Assembly (NCBI RefSeq): GCF_003254395.2
Contig: NC_037640.1
Span: forward strand, 213,501 to 277,500
Source of the DNA: Apis mellifera
Taxonomy: Eukaryota > Arthropoda > Insecta > Hymenoptera > Apidae
Direction: 5' to 3'
DNA: 64,000 nucleotides
The notes under the pieces were generated by a model, which searched no databases, had not been told where the DNA came from, and saw nothing but the letters and a program-made list of their open reading frames with translations. The first letter of the stretch is position 1. Each line of letters starts with the position of its first letter. Shown here piece by piece: positions 40,620 through 52,960 of the stretch. A program made the translations under genes and the position numbers.

Positions 40620-43600
40620 TGTTTATGTATTTTTATATTTAAACAATTATCATTTGATTAATGGAATAATTTAATTGATTTGTAATGAATTTTCTTATCT
40701 TTTATATCTTCTGGTATAAAATAAATCATATATATTATACTTTACATATTTTTTCTTTTTTTTCTTAAATTTTGAATTTTATGAATAACTAGAATTTATA
40801 AATATTAATTGTTTATTTTTTTTTATATTTAGTCTTTGGAATATAAAATATATCGTTAAAATATAAAAATCATGTATTAAATTTATTTTCACAAAAATAG
40901 TTACATTAAAAAAAAATGAATAAGTATAATAATATGCTTGTCAAACAATTTAAATTAATAATAATAATAATTTTTAAAAACTGCTATAAAATATATTAAA
41001 TTGTTGTTATAATAAATAAAAAATTTGTTTTTTATAATATATCATATTTAATTTTCTTTATCACTATCATATATCTGAGAAAAGAAAAATGCAAAAATTC
41101 GTTATAATATTTTCCTTGTATTGTTATTTTTTTTAATTCAATTAATAAAATTCAAAACAAAATTCAAGAATATATATATGAAAAATATATTATAAAGAAT
41201 TATTCAATTATCTTTAATTTAAAAAAATCATCACATATAATATATATTATCGGTGAATATCATTCAATTACAAAAGTAAACGATAAAAATTTAAAATTAT
41301 TACGATAAAAAAATTATATTGATTAAAGAAAGAATTATAGATCCGTTATTATATTATATTATGATATATTATAATTTGGATATCGATGTTTTCAATGTTC
41401 AATTACTGATGATTCATTTGATATTTCAAAAAAAATAAAATTCTATAGAAAGATTATATGTGTTTATTTTCTTTTAAAAAAAAAACCATATAATATAATA
41501 TCATAGTTTATAATTATTCAATGTTTAATAAGTAAAATATACATTTTTATAAATTTATGCGTCAATTAATTAAACAAATTTTTTTAATTTAACTGGTATT
41601 TATCTATCTAATTAATTATTAATAACAGAAACACATTAGATTCGATTGAAAAGAGAATGAAAGACGAAGGAAAAAAAAGAAAAAGATAAATGAAAAGATA
41701 GATAGATAAAGATAGAAAAGAGTTAGAAAGGGATAATATTGTGACATTTGTTCGAGACCAACATCGATTCAGATCTTTAATAATCAATTGATTCAATTTA
41801 GATTAGTTATTTTTCCGTCAACGAAAGAAGGTCAATGTTGCTGTCCCTTACAATGTTTGACGCCATAATGTCGCCTTATATACGATGTTCTTCCTATATT
41901 CTTAATTCTTATTTTCATTACCGTTAACCAACCGGAATAATCTCCAACGGTGTGGATACATCACAAAAAAGCGCCCATTCTTGATATAACCGAACATATA
42001 ACTGTTAATATAAACTGCACTAGTAATGACATCAATACCATTTTATTTTTCCACTTCACTTCACTGACAACTTGTCTAATGAATTTAAATTTAATTAATG
42101 AACGAATTTATTTGATTCTTTATTCTTTATTTTTGAATTTATTATTTATATTTATTTTTATTTTTCATATCTTCGATATATTAAATATTATAATAATGTG
42201 CTAAATAAAATACTAAGTTTTACATAATATGCTATAGATAGACATAAGATGACATCAGATATATATAAAATGAATTTGTAAAATTTATTTAAATTTGAAA
42301 ATGAAGTAACTTTCAGAGCTTGCTTTTATAGATTTATCGATAGTTTAAAATTAAATTTACTTAGATTAAATATTTTTATAAAATTTTATATAAAATTTCT
42401 ATAATTATTTATATATAACATAATTTGATTTTTTTTTTTTTTTTTTTTGATATGTAGATAATTAAATTTTAAATAGATGAATTTGATGATTTGCAGAGAT
42501 AAAATTTTTAAATTGTTGAAGAAATTGAAAAACACAATTATATTTTAAAAAGAAATAAAAAATATATATATTTTAAAAAGATAAAAGTTACACTATTATA
42601 ATATTATACTATTATAACAAAATATATTAATAAATATCTCATATGAATTTTCGTTCGCTTTATTTATTAGAATATTAATGTTCCATTTAAAGTCATAATT
42701 TATAATCCTAACATCCTTTTTTAGAAATTTTTTAAAGATTAATGGAGAAAGATCATTCATTTTTCGATAAATTATGCCATATCAAAATTTACATATGAAC
42801 TAAATAAAAAAGGAGAATAAAAAAAATACTTATCTATAAATTTTAAAATAATTCTGTTATGTGAAAAGAAAAATTATATAAACTATAAATTATATGTTAA
42901 AATTTGTTTTAATCTTTAATTTTGAAGATTTAGAATTTTCAAAAATAATATATTTACAAAATATAATTAATTTATTTTTTTTTGTACGAAATCAGCTTAC
43001 TAATACTGCTCAACTATATAATAATGATTATATCACATTAATTACTTGTATATTATATGTCATAATATTAACAAATGAAATCTTAATAATATAAATTAAT
43101 ATGAAAAATAATAAGACAATTAGAGTTCAAAAGTTATTTCATTTCATGAATTTTCAAAGTTTCTCTCAATTTTTTCTATCAATTAAACAATTTATATTTG
43201 ATTACCAAAAAAATCAACAATAAAAAATTGGTTTACAAATATATAATTTTTCAAAAAGATACTTTAATATTTTTTTCAAAAATTAATATTTTTTTAAATT
43301 AATAATTAAGATCTTCCTAATGAATGATTATCGCAAATTCGAAATGATCATCGATTAATTTTTTTGATGTTGATCAAATATCCAGATTTTAAAACTTTAA
43401 AGAAATCAATAAAATAATTTGTAAATTTATAAAATATAAGATAATTAACTATGAATAAGTATTCAATATGTTGCAATTATAATATTATAAAATAATTATA
43501 AAATAACTATATGAAAACATTGTATCTTTCATTTTTCTATGTTATCTTTTTAATATAAAAACACTTTTCTATATATAAAATTATAAAATACAGAATTGGC

Positions 43601-43900
43601 AATATCTTTTTTTCAATGTTTATTTTTTTTTTATTAATTTTTCTTTTACTTTTTTTTTGTAAGACTGAAAAAATAAAAATATAACAAAATAGTAAAAAAT
43701 ACATTTAAAGATATATTTAAAATATGAAAAAAAAATCTTATCGTTGTTTATAAAAAAATAAGAAATACAGAAATCATTTAATCATTTAATTAATTTAAAA
43801 TCGACAATTAAATGATTAATTTTATATAAATAGATTAGATTAAAAAAGATTTTCTCATAATAGTTTCTTTTTGTTTGCTACTATATTTAATTATTTATAT
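40620..43900. other. Intergenic AT-rich region with one higher-complexity patch
   Basis: No supported gene. At about 41810-42060 the sequence is less AT-biased and includes several CG dinucleotides and GTTAACC-like elements, which could be a regulatory element. The rest is AT desert with homopolymer runs. Confidence 0.5.
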
Positions 43901-43976
43901 AGAGCATATGATTGTCTATTACAGTGGTTATACATATTCTTTGCATCCTTGGCACCCACGGTTTTAGCGAGATTCA

Positions 43977-44022
43977 ACGACACGTGTACTTAAGGCAATT
44001 TCTTCGTCATTCCACGTGTCGT
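43977..44022. promoter_or_regulatory. Inverted pair of CACGTG E-boxes
   Basis: ACGACACGTG (43977-43986) and CACGTGTCGT (44013-44022) are perfect 10-bp reverse complements separated by 26 bp. Each contains a palindromic CACGTG E-box, the site of bHLH factors such as Clock/Cycle or Myc/Max. They lie about 620 bp upstream of the candidate promoter at 44.64 kb. Confidence 0.55.
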
Positions 44023-44159
44023 CCTAAAATTATCGTTGATCAACTGTCTTTATTCTTTCACTGCCGCCTACAATATTTTTTGCTACCGTCGATTCTCGAA
44101 ATATAATTCGAAACATTGCATCACGCATCTATCATGTTCAATCTTGAAAACAAATCAAA

Positions 44160-44370
44160 ATAATAAAAATAATTTAAAGAAAGAGAAAAAAAGGGAGGAG
44201 AGGGGAAGGGAAGAAAATGAATAAATGAAAATAGAGAGAAAATCGAAAAAAATTTTAGATAGATGATGAAAGATAATAAGAAGGAAGTAATGGAATGAAA
44301 TGACGATAAAAGAAATACAAAAGAAAGAGAAAGGAAAAAAGAAGGGAAACATGGAAAGAAGAAAAAATTC
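44160..44370 (+). repeat. Polypurine tract
   Basis: About 200 bp with the + strand almost wholly A/G-rich (GGAGGAGAGGGGAAGGGAAG-like blocks). Open frames on the opposite strand (Phe/Ser-rich) are compositional artefacts. Confidence 0.75.
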
Positions 44371-44599
44371 TCGATGAATAGAAAGACATAGGGTACTTGT
44401 TATTTGCAAAGAAGAAGATTGCAGGCTCTATTTCTGCCTGTTCGCAATTAGGTGAGCAACTGGTGGTGCCGAGGGAGTAACTTGAAGCTAAAAGACCGGG
44501 GGCAGCGATAACGCAGCGATTCTCTGGGTAACTTGAAGGGGTGGCGAAGAAAGGGGTCCTCCCCTTGAAAGAGAAAGACGCGCGCACTGAACACCCGCC

Positions 44600-44645
44600 G
44601 AGAGGTGTATATTAGACGCAGAACGTCGCGACGCCCAGATCAGAA
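44600..44645 (+). promoter_or_regulatory. Candidate TATA/initiator core promoter
   Basis: TATATTA at 44608-44614 lies about 34 bp upstream of an initiator-like TCAGA (A at 44642) in a GC/CpG-rich island. It is followed 54 bp later by a strong splice donor. The most likely target on the + strand is ITP, the next gene, but no direct link can be read. Confidence 0.45.
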
Positions 44646-44695
44646 GAATTCCGCTCGTTGTGGTGTTGCTGTCATTCAACGAAGACCATATCAAG
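44642..44695 (+). other. Candidate noncoding first exon
   Basis: About 54 bp from the inferred start at 44642 to donor CAAG|GTATGT (44695/44696). No ATG lies in a good context, so it would be 5' UTR. The splice partner could be the acceptor at 63134-63135 of the ITP coding exon, which would make an intron of over 18 kb. Confidence 0.4.
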
Positions 44696-44840
44696 GTATG
44701 TCTTTCGAGATACCGATTACGAAAAATACATTGTTGTAATTACTGTTATCTCGATCGACACTAAAGTTTCGGTTTTGGAGAAAATTTTATATTGTAACGT
44801 TGTCATTGTCTTTAAGGTCTAGATTCGTCCTCGGTATTCA

Positions 44841-44880
44841 GTGTCGAGTGTCGAGTGTCGTATGTCTAAGTGTCTCGAGT
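44841..44880. repeat. GTGTCGA-type short tandem repeats
   Basis: Three near copies of GTGTCGA followed by degenerate copies. Confidence 0.8.
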
Positions 44881-44940
44881 ATCGCGTGACTAGGGAATGG
44901 AGGAACCGAATACAACAGGACAAGAAAGAATACAGTCCAA

Positions 44941-44985
44941 GTCGAATCGAATCGAATTAAATCGAATCGAATCGAGTCGAGTTGA
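44941..44985. repeat. (TCGAA)n pentanucleotide repeat
   Basis: About eight copies of TCGAA with TTAAA and TCGAG variants. Confidence 0.85.
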
Positions 44986-46839
44986 ATAAAGTTTACTTAC
45001 ATTGAATTAAAATAGAGAATCAATTTAAATTGATTTAAAATGCTTTTTTTTTTAATATTTATTGCTTTTAATCTAAATTAAAGATAAAAAATAAATTTAA
45101 AAAAGGAAATTTTTAATGATTATCTTTTGTTTAAAACTTATACTATTTTTTATGATTCTATAGATGTTATATATTTAATATTTTCATGGATTTTAATAAT
45201 TTAAATATGTTTTAAAGAACAAAATTTTGAGCAAATTTTTTCCTATAGATACATATAATTTTCGATTTTAATTTTCGAAATATTTATAAAAATGCTTGCT
45301 ATTACTTGAAGTATTTCGTGGAAATCACTTAATATTTATGAATTAGATATTCTTGGAATCTGTAAAATGTGAAAATAAAAGATAAAATTCTTGATTAAAA
45401 TTACAATAATCGATGATAAAATGATAGATTAGAAAGTAACTCATATTTTATATGATATATAATAAATAACGATGCACATGTCATAGATATAAGCAAAATT
45501 TAACATAATGATAATTTTATTTTTACATTATTTTTTGCAAACATTCCGAAAACTAAAACTGATTAATAATTATATATATATATATATATAAGAAAAAATT
45601 GTTTGAAATCTTATCTCATCATACATATTTAAAATCAAAATCATCAAAATCCACGAAGATATTATATATTAATAAATCGATTTTATTCTTGAATTGTTAA
45701 AATAATATTTCATTTCAATAAAGCGTCAACGAAATAAATAATCGTTTAAGAAACAAATAATTGAAACAAAATAACATATATGTACATATATCTATTCAGC
45801 TGTCTTATCAAATGTCATATATTAAGAAAAGAATTTTCTAGAAGACATCGTCTTGCTTTCTCTAATTGTTCGCTTTAATTTATATCAATTGCATTTAGAC
45901 ATGATCGAAAGGAATATATAAACATTACTATGAACTACTTGAAAGATATCAAGAAAAGATGCATGCTTTTTAATGAATTATAAATATTTAAATTGCATTT
46001 CAGTTTGTTATATTTATACATTATATTTATACATATTTATACAATTATTCTTATATGCTTAATTCATATAATTATTTATATCATTTATAAATTATTAACT
46101 ATTCAACAAATTTTATTATTCATTAATCCTCATAATTTTAATTTTATCAATGGCAAATACAAGTTAATATAAATAATTCTCTAATTAAATTTTCTAAGAT
46201 AATTAAAATCATATTATTATGATAATATTATAATAAAATAATAGTAAATGATGAAAATAGATTAAAAAAGGGAAAATACAGACAATAGTTGAAAAAAAAA
46301 GAAAAAATTTCTTTTCAAAATTCACTAATGAATGATTATAAATTTAGAAAGATATCTGTAAATATGTTAACATTTGTATTATTTATCTAATATTATTATT
46401 TATTTAATAAAAACGGATGGCGGTTTAGCAAATATTAAAAAATAAATTTATAATGTATATTTATATTATATTACTTATTAGATTAGTCTAACATTAATAT
46501 CATCTTCGATAGTCAATACAATCGAATAAATAGTCAATGGAATCAATAATAATTTTGAAAAGCATGAATTGTTGAAGAAAAATTAATTATAAAAAAAATA
46601 AAACAAAAATTAATCCAATTGCTAAAATAAAAAAAGATATATCTTACTTAAAAATAAATGATTTATTTATTTATATATTTGAAAATTATTCGCAAATTAT
46701 TAAAAAATTTTGATTTATTAATTTATTGAACTAAGATAAAATTATCACTTTGATAATTTTTGATATTTGATTTAAAAATAAAAATAATATATAATTAAGA
46801 TTGAAAATCACATCTTAAATGCGAATGTGTGTACATAAA

Positions 46840-47000
46840 GAATACAAGTGGCTAGCCAAGCGATCGAACAACCGGACAAACACCGATCCAGAAAGCTATT
46901 CTGAGAATTTGCTACGGAACTCGAAGGCGAGCTACTTTCCGTTTTCAGAGAAGTCGCCGAGTTATTTATAGCTCATAGTCCTATCGTGATCTGTTTGTCA
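46840..47000. promoter_or_regulatory. GC-rich island, candidate regulatory element
   Basis: About 160 bp of balanced, CpG-containing sequence in AT desert, with no coding frame. It includes TTATTTATAG (46962-46971), which fits the MEF2 consensus YTAWWWWTAR. Its role is inferred from composition only. Confidence 0.35.
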
Positions 47001-47539
47001 GAAAACAACATTCAGTTTTTCTCCTCTTTCCCTAACTTTAATTTTCTTCATAGAATCTCTTTTGCTAATGAGTTTAAATAACGATTAATAGAACTATTTA
47101 ACAAAAAATAGCTATTTGATATAATAATTATTTATTCAGTTAGAATTTCAAAAATCAACATATAAGAAATTTAATAAATGACGAATAAAGAAAGAAGAAT
47201 AATAATCGTCTCAAATCTTTGACTTATTATTTTACGATTTATATTTTTATGATTATAAAATGATAACATAATTGTGCATCGATCGAGTATCATTATCTAG
47301 TCATACAAAACATTTTATTTCTATCCATTCTATTTCGAAAGTTCATGTTTGATTATGTTTAGAAATAGAACGATGTATCGAGGCAGAACGAGAAGATATT
47401 AAAGAATGAAATCGAAATAAAAAACTCAAATGAATTCTGTTTCCGGACCGCATGATAATTTCTATGAGTAAATGAAGTAAACCATTTCGTTAGGACTCGA
47501 TATGATTTGCAGTGACAGAACACGAGCACGCGCGTGCAG

Positions 47540-47900
47540 AAGCACAACTGAAAGACAGCGAAAGGGAGGAAAGGGGAAGAGAAGTGAAGTAGGCATCAAC
47601 GGAGGGGGTTAGCAATGAACGGGTGAGCGTAAGAGGAACCTAGGCTGATCGTAGTTGTTTCGAGTGGCCGCTTGACTCGTACAGGAGGGTCTTTTAACCG
47701 TCCATTCGCGTTAAGTGCCAGTCGTACTTACAGAGGGGCTCGATCGTAACAGAAAAGGATGGCAAAGCGTGTGCGTGCTTCACTGCCCTATACAACCAGT
47801 CCGATTCCGAGTCAGTATTCACTGTGATTGGTTACTCTATCATCGATACTTTACTCTTTGGTCTGAAGCTGACAAATTGGTGCCGCGTGTCGTTTCGTAT
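47540..47900 (+). promoter_or_regulatory. GC-rich island, candidate alternative promoter or exon
   Basis: CpG-rich island with an initiator-like GTCAGTATTC near 47812, a TATA-like TATACAA about 25 bp before it, and a possible donor TTTC|GTATGT near 47897. A 140-codon open frame across the island starts at GTG, lacks ATG and resembles no family, so I do not call it coding. Confidence 0.3.
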
Positions 47901-48254
47901 GTTATTATATTTTTCCCCTCTCTTTTACGGTGTTTTATTTATGCAAGATTTATTATTAACTTATTTGTATTCATTTTAATGTTTGTTCGTTTTCATCAAA
48001 AATTATTATTTTTTTACTTTCAACAAGAAAACATATATTTGATATGTGATTTTGTGTTTCTTTGCGCATATTTTGCGAAAGAAAAAAGCAAAATCACTCT
48101 ATCCTTGCCAAATTTTAAATATAAAACTAATTTTTAAATATAATTTTTAAATATACGATTAATTATTAAACGAAAAACAAAAAATAAAAAATTTTTATAT
48201 TATAAAAAAAATATGTTGAAAGGAAATTGAAACTTTTTTATTGAATTTATAACA

Positions 48255-48390
48255 ACTTAAGAGAAAAATAAAGGTAAGAAAAGGAAAAAAAAAAGTCAAG
48301 ACGGAAAAGAGTCATGATGAAAAAGAGAAAACAAGAGGAAAAAAAAAGGAATAAAATATAAAATAGAAAGAGGTGAAGATAGAAATAGTG
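48255..48390 (+). repeat. Polypurine tract
   Basis: A/G-rich + strand with long AAAG/GGAAAA runs. Confidence 0.7.
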
Positions 48391-48600
48391 TTAGTGGAGG
48401 TGACTATTCAGTGGTAGTGGCGACAGTGATGGTAATGGTGGTGGTAGTACTGATGGAAGTGGAAATGGAAATGGAGGTAGTAGCGATGGAAAAGAAAGAG
48501 GTGGTGGTAATGGTGATAATGGTGGTGGTGGAAGTAAAAACGCGAGTGGTGACGGAGATGGTGGTAACGATGGAAGGAAAAAAGAGAATAGAATTAAAAA
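48391..48600 (+). repeat. Degenerate GGT/GAT trinucleotide repeat
   Basis: About 200 bp dominated by GGTGGT, GATGGT, GGAAAT and related triplets. All three + frames are open over long spans because of the triplet structure: one is Gly/Asp/Asn/Ser-rich, another Val/Met-rich. No acceptor, donor or ATG supports coding use. Confidence 0.8.
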
Positions 48601-49269
48601 AAGAATTAAAGAAAGAATAAAAAAATTTTAAAAACTATATAATTGAAAATGACAAAATAAAAACGCGCACATTAATGAAAAGGATATCAAATTAAATTGA
48701 AAGAGAAAATAATAGTAATACTAGAAACATATTTGACGAATTTAATCCTATATTAAGATTATTTGATAAATGATTTAACAATTCGCTAATTATTATACGC
48801 AGACAATTAGCCGTTAAATGCGTGAGAAAATTAGTTGAAGTGCATACGCACTGACTGGTACGGATACAGACATTAAACCTATCAGTCCTCCTCATTATGG
48901 TTAGTTCTCAATCGTAATAAAGTTCAATACTGCACAACACTAAAAAACAATGATAAAATTATGAAGAAAAAAATAAATAAAATAAGTAACAGAAAAGAAT
49001 ATACAGTAACAGAAAAGAATTATACAAATTTAAGAGTGATAAAAAAAAAATCGAAAAAGTAGTATTAAGAAAAAGAAATAAATATAAGAAAATAAGTAGA
49101 ATAAGATATTAACGAAAAACAAAAAAGAAATAAGGCAAGATTACGTACTGTTTATGCATACAATAGCTTATCGTTTATTATTGGTGTTCTTATTCAAGGG
49201 AAATTTTTAGTAGTTGATAATAAAGTTTCCTTGAATTTTCAACGAACTAGTAGAATTGATTTCGATTTA

Positions 49270-49395
49270 ATTTAATGTTCGTCGAAGGAAATGAAGCTGC
49301 CGGCGCATATAATCCACCATGGGGGACAACGACCGTCATCACGCTATGAGAAGCTGTATCAACTTAACAATTCACTACGTGAGTTTCGAGAATGA
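49270..49395. promoter_or_regulatory. Small GC-rich island, candidate regulatory element
   Basis: About 120 bp of balanced sequence (GCCGGCGCATATAATCC and following) in AT desert, without a coding frame. It is one of the series of islands upstream of ITP. Confidence 0.3.
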
Positions 49396-49399
49396 ATGT

Positions 49400-50640
49400 T
49401 TGAAGAAACTACTTTATAAACGAGACTTACACAAAGTATCATTTATGAAAAAGTATCTTTTCATAAAAAAAAATGCATCATAAATAAATGGAATGCATGT
49501 AAAATTTAATAAAATATTCAGTTAAAAATAATATTGAAATTATAAAGAATTAAAATTTATAAAATATTTTATAAAGAATTAAAAGATTAAAAAGATAATC
49601 TTATATAGATTAATATCTTTTGGTATATTTCAAAAAAATTATTTCCAAAATCTTTTTCTATTTTATGAATTATTTTCTTTTATATTTCCTTTTATTTGTT
49701 TTGTTCTTGTTTTTTTTTATATTTAATTTAATTAATGTAATAATATATTTTATTTTTCTAATCAAAATTTTAAAACAAATCAAAATTTTCAGAATTGTCT
49801 GAAAATTCATATTTATAAAAAAGTATGCTATATTTTTAAATAATTATTTTAACAAATATTATAGGGAAAGTTAATTTAATAAATTTTTTTCATATTATGT
49901 ACACAATGTTCAATATATATGGATGTATATATTTTATTTCAATCAATCTTAATTCTACTATTTTTTACTATTTTTTGCTTTTAACTCTAAAATGAATCAA
50001 TATTTTGTTCTATTATCAATGAACATGTCTATTCAATGACATAATTTTGTCTCAAATTTGTCATTAATGTTTATATTATAAATGCGTGTAAAAATCAAAT
50101 TTCCTTTTTTTTTTTCTCTAAATTTAAAATTATGAAAGATTTTTAATAAGATTTTGTAAATTTTTATTTTAATTTCAATAATTTATAATATCGATAATTT
50201 ATTATATACAAATTATATATCTATTTCTTAAAATTTTAATTTTTATATGCAATAAATATTTCTTGGCTTTCTATATGTTCTAAAAAAATCATATCTAGTT
50301 AAAAGTTATATATGTATAAAGTATATATATATTATATATATGTATATTTATATATATATATATAAATTTAAAAATAATATCTTTTTTTCATTATATAATT
50401 TAAATTTACTTATATTATTAAATTTTTAAACTTTTTTCTCAAAAATATTAAAAATAATATTTATAAATATAACATTTATACAATAAGCTATTGATATATA
50501 ATTTAATCGGGTGGATTGAATTTAACTTCTTTCTATAATTTATTCTACTTTTCTATCTATTTCTATCTATACAAAAATATGTTTTTATTTTCGATAAAAA
50601 ATTAATAATAATTTAATATAATTTTCACATTAATATTTTT
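49400..50640. other. AT-rich region without recognisable features
   Basis: Low-complexity A/T-rich DNA; no gene, RNA or notable repeat seen. Confidence 0.55.
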
Positions 50641-50682
50641 TATATAAAATAATATTTGTTACATTTAGCAGAGAAGGTGAAA

Positions 50683-50742
50683 TGACGTAATGAATTCCAT
50701 CAGTTGATGCAACTGTGACGTGAGTTTACGTGAATCATGACG
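50683..50742. promoter_or_regulatory. Cluster of CRE/bZIP-like sites
   Basis: Within 60 bp: TGACGTAA (50683-50690), TGACGTGA (50716-50723), TTACGTGA (50726-50733) and TGACG (50738-50742). These match CREB/ATF or PAR-bZIP half or near-full sites and sit in a small island between AT-rich flanks. Confidence 0.45.
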
Positions 50743-51269
50743 AGACAGTTTCTAAAGTAGTTCTTTAATAATAAGTAACAATGAATAGTTTTTGAAACAG
50801 AATTTGGAAAAAATTGAAACAACATGGAAAATTATTTTTTATTTTAAATATAAAATTATTTTATATTTAAATTTCTAGAATATAATTTCTAGAATAGAAT
50901 TATTATATTTTTCTATTAAAAATATATTAAATCAAATTTATATCACATAGAAACACGTATAAAATATTTATTATATTTAAATTTAAATTTGAAAGGAAAG
51001 TTTTTTTCATTTTTCTAATCATGTTTATTTATTTCTATTATTGAATATTATTTATTAAAAAAAAATATATTTAAACAATTACGTAAATGGACTATATTAA
51101 ATAATATTATAAATAAAAATAAATGCTATTATATTAAATAATAGAAAAAACTTTAAATAATATATCGAAAAATATTAATCAAAAATAATATAGCATGTAA
51201 AAAAAAAACATATATAAAAGAAAATGATAGAGATAATAATTATATAAGAAATAATAATGAAAATAGATG

Positions 51270-51470
51270 TAATGGAAACATAGATGGAACTGATATTGTT
51301 GATAGTGATAATAATGATGGCGATGATGATAATGATGCTGATAGAAATGATATTAATAGTATTGTCAATATTATATTGATCCTAGTTATAATAAGTTGAG
51401 ACAGTATATAATAGTAATGCTGATGATAATAATGATAATAGAAACGCTAATGATGATATTAATGTTAATA
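51270..51470 (+). repeat. Degenerate GAT/AAT trinucleotide repeat
   Basis: About 200 bp of imperfect GATAAT, GATGAT and AATGAT units, interrupted. No coding support. Confidence 0.8.
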
Positions 51471-51959
51471 ATTATTTGAAAAAGAAATAGTTTTATATAA
51501 TCAAAGGTATGATCATGTCAAAAAACAAATATGAAAATAAATTTTTTTAAATTAACAACAAAAATGTTTGAATATATATTTTTAAAACATATCAAATTGC
51601 ATGCAAATAATTTTCTAATTATTTTGCATATTTAAATAAATTATGTAAAAGAATACGTAAAGTCAAAGAGAAAAATCAAATCAAAAATAATCAAAAAAAG
51701 AAATACATACTCAAAAAGAAGAAAAGAAAGAAAGTGAATGAAAAATAAGCGCAATACATGAATATTTTAGATATATTATGAAAAAGAAAAAAATAAAAAA
51801 ACAAATGATAAATAGATAAATGTATAAATAGACAATATAATCTGACAATATAATCAATAAAATAAAAAAAACAAATAGATACATGAATAAATAAATGTAT
51901 AGAGAGAAAGAAAAGAGAAAAAAAAATAAATTATGTGTAGAGAGGGGAAGGGGGAGGAG

Positions 51960-52441
51960 GCAGAGAGATGCGAAAAGGAAATCTTGCCCATAGTTTAAAG
52001 GCCAATCCGATCAGTTCTCTGGATTGTCACGTACGGCCTACCTGTACGCGGTGGATCGCGTCGGAGAACGGCTCTGTCCTTCGATATATCTCGCGTTGTT
52101 CGGCCCCGACGAACTCGACAGTGTTGGAGTAAGGGGGTGGGTGTCGAGGAGGCAGGCGGGCATTCTGCCGCGCGCGCGCCTTTCTCGAGATCGCGATACC
52201 ACAGTTCCGCGGTGGTACTTGTCTCGCGTGTTTCCTTCCGCGACGTTTGAGGAATTGCCTCGAAGAAGGAAGTGTTTTATAATAGACAAAAATACAAAAA
52301 AATAAAATTTTTTAATATAACAGTGATCGAAAGATCGTTCATGTATATTATAGAGACACATGCAAAATATTTAGTGAAGTGATAATTATTATTGATATTT
52401 ATAAAATTTATAAAAAAAAAAAAAAGAATCAGTTAAGATAG
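51960..52441 (+). promoter_or_regulatory. CpG-rich island with candidate first exon
   Basis: The most CpG-rich part of the window (for example GCCGCGCGCGCGCC near 52168). It has an initiator-like ATCAGTTC at 52010 and a strong donor ATAG|GTATGT at 52441/52442; a second donor AAAT|GTAAGT lies at 52961/52962. The open frame across the island starts at TTG, so the segment would be noncoding leader. It also has a CTACCTG (CAGGTAG complement) at 52038-52044. It could be an alternative first exon of ITP. Confidence 0.4.
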
Positions 52442-52499
52442 GTATGTTTTTTTTGTAAAATTGGCAAATGAGTTTTTCATAATATTTTCCATAAGGAAA

Positions 52500-52960
52500 G
52501 AGTGATCAAAAGTAAGTTTGAAACGATTGAAAAAAAGGAGAGGTGAAATAGAAAGAGTAAGAAAGAAAAAATAGGGGGTGGAAGGCAAGCTGGGCGGGAG
52601 GGTGGGAGGGAGGGAGGGAAAATACAAGAAGAAGAAGCAAAAGAAGAAGAAAAAGAAGAAAAAGAAAGAAAAGAGTGGAAATGGAAAAAAAATAATTATT
52701 TATTAAATGAAAAAAAAATAAAATTATAAAAAAAAGTAGCATGAGAAAGATGCGCGTATAAAAAGTGAAATAATAAGTTGTGAACCTGAAAATTAAGTTG
52801 TGAAAGAAAAAAAAACGGGAGTGCAAAGGAAGAAAAAAGAGAAAAAAAGAAATTCATAGAAAGAAATTTAAAAGAAGTGTTGTGAAGATCTTGATATATC
52901 GAAGAATATAAAAAATAAAAATACAAGTAGTGCAAAAAAAAGGAGAAAAAATATATTAAA
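52500..52960 (+). repeat. Long polypurine tract with G-rich core
   Basis: About 450 bp in which the + strand is largely A/G, including GAA triplet runs. The core 52592-52618 has seven GGG runs. Reverse-strand open frames here (Phe/Leu/Ser-rich) are artefacts. Confidence 0.8.
52592..52618 (+). other. G-quadruplex motif
   Basis: Seven GGG runs separated by single bases (C, A, T, A, A, A) in 27 bp on the + strand. Four or more G3 runs with 1-nt loops define a very stable predicted quadruplex; this is a motif match, not an observation of structure. Confidence 0.8.

Larger units (their letters stand above)
44696..46800. other. AT-rich region with short TCGA-type repeats
   Basis: Holds GTGTCGA repeats at 44841-44880 and TCGAA pentamer repeats at 44941-44985, then AT-rich sequence with no coding evidence. 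Confidence 0.5.

Noticed and set aside
44255..44694. Minus-strand open frames near the 44.6-kb island
   Set aside because: They arise from the polypurine tract and the GC island. The + strand TATA/initiator/donor arrangement explains the region better.
47715..48137. 140-codon open frame on the + strand
   Set aside because: It begins at GTG with no in-frame ATG near its start, has an unrelated composition (hydrophobic then Lys-rich) and no family features; it crosses a CpG island and then AT-rich DNA.
52024..52361. Overlapping open frames on both strands across the CpG island at 52.0-52.3 kb
   Set aside because: High GC removes stop codons on both strands. The + frame starts at TTG, and neither frame shows domains or a conserved-looking pattern.
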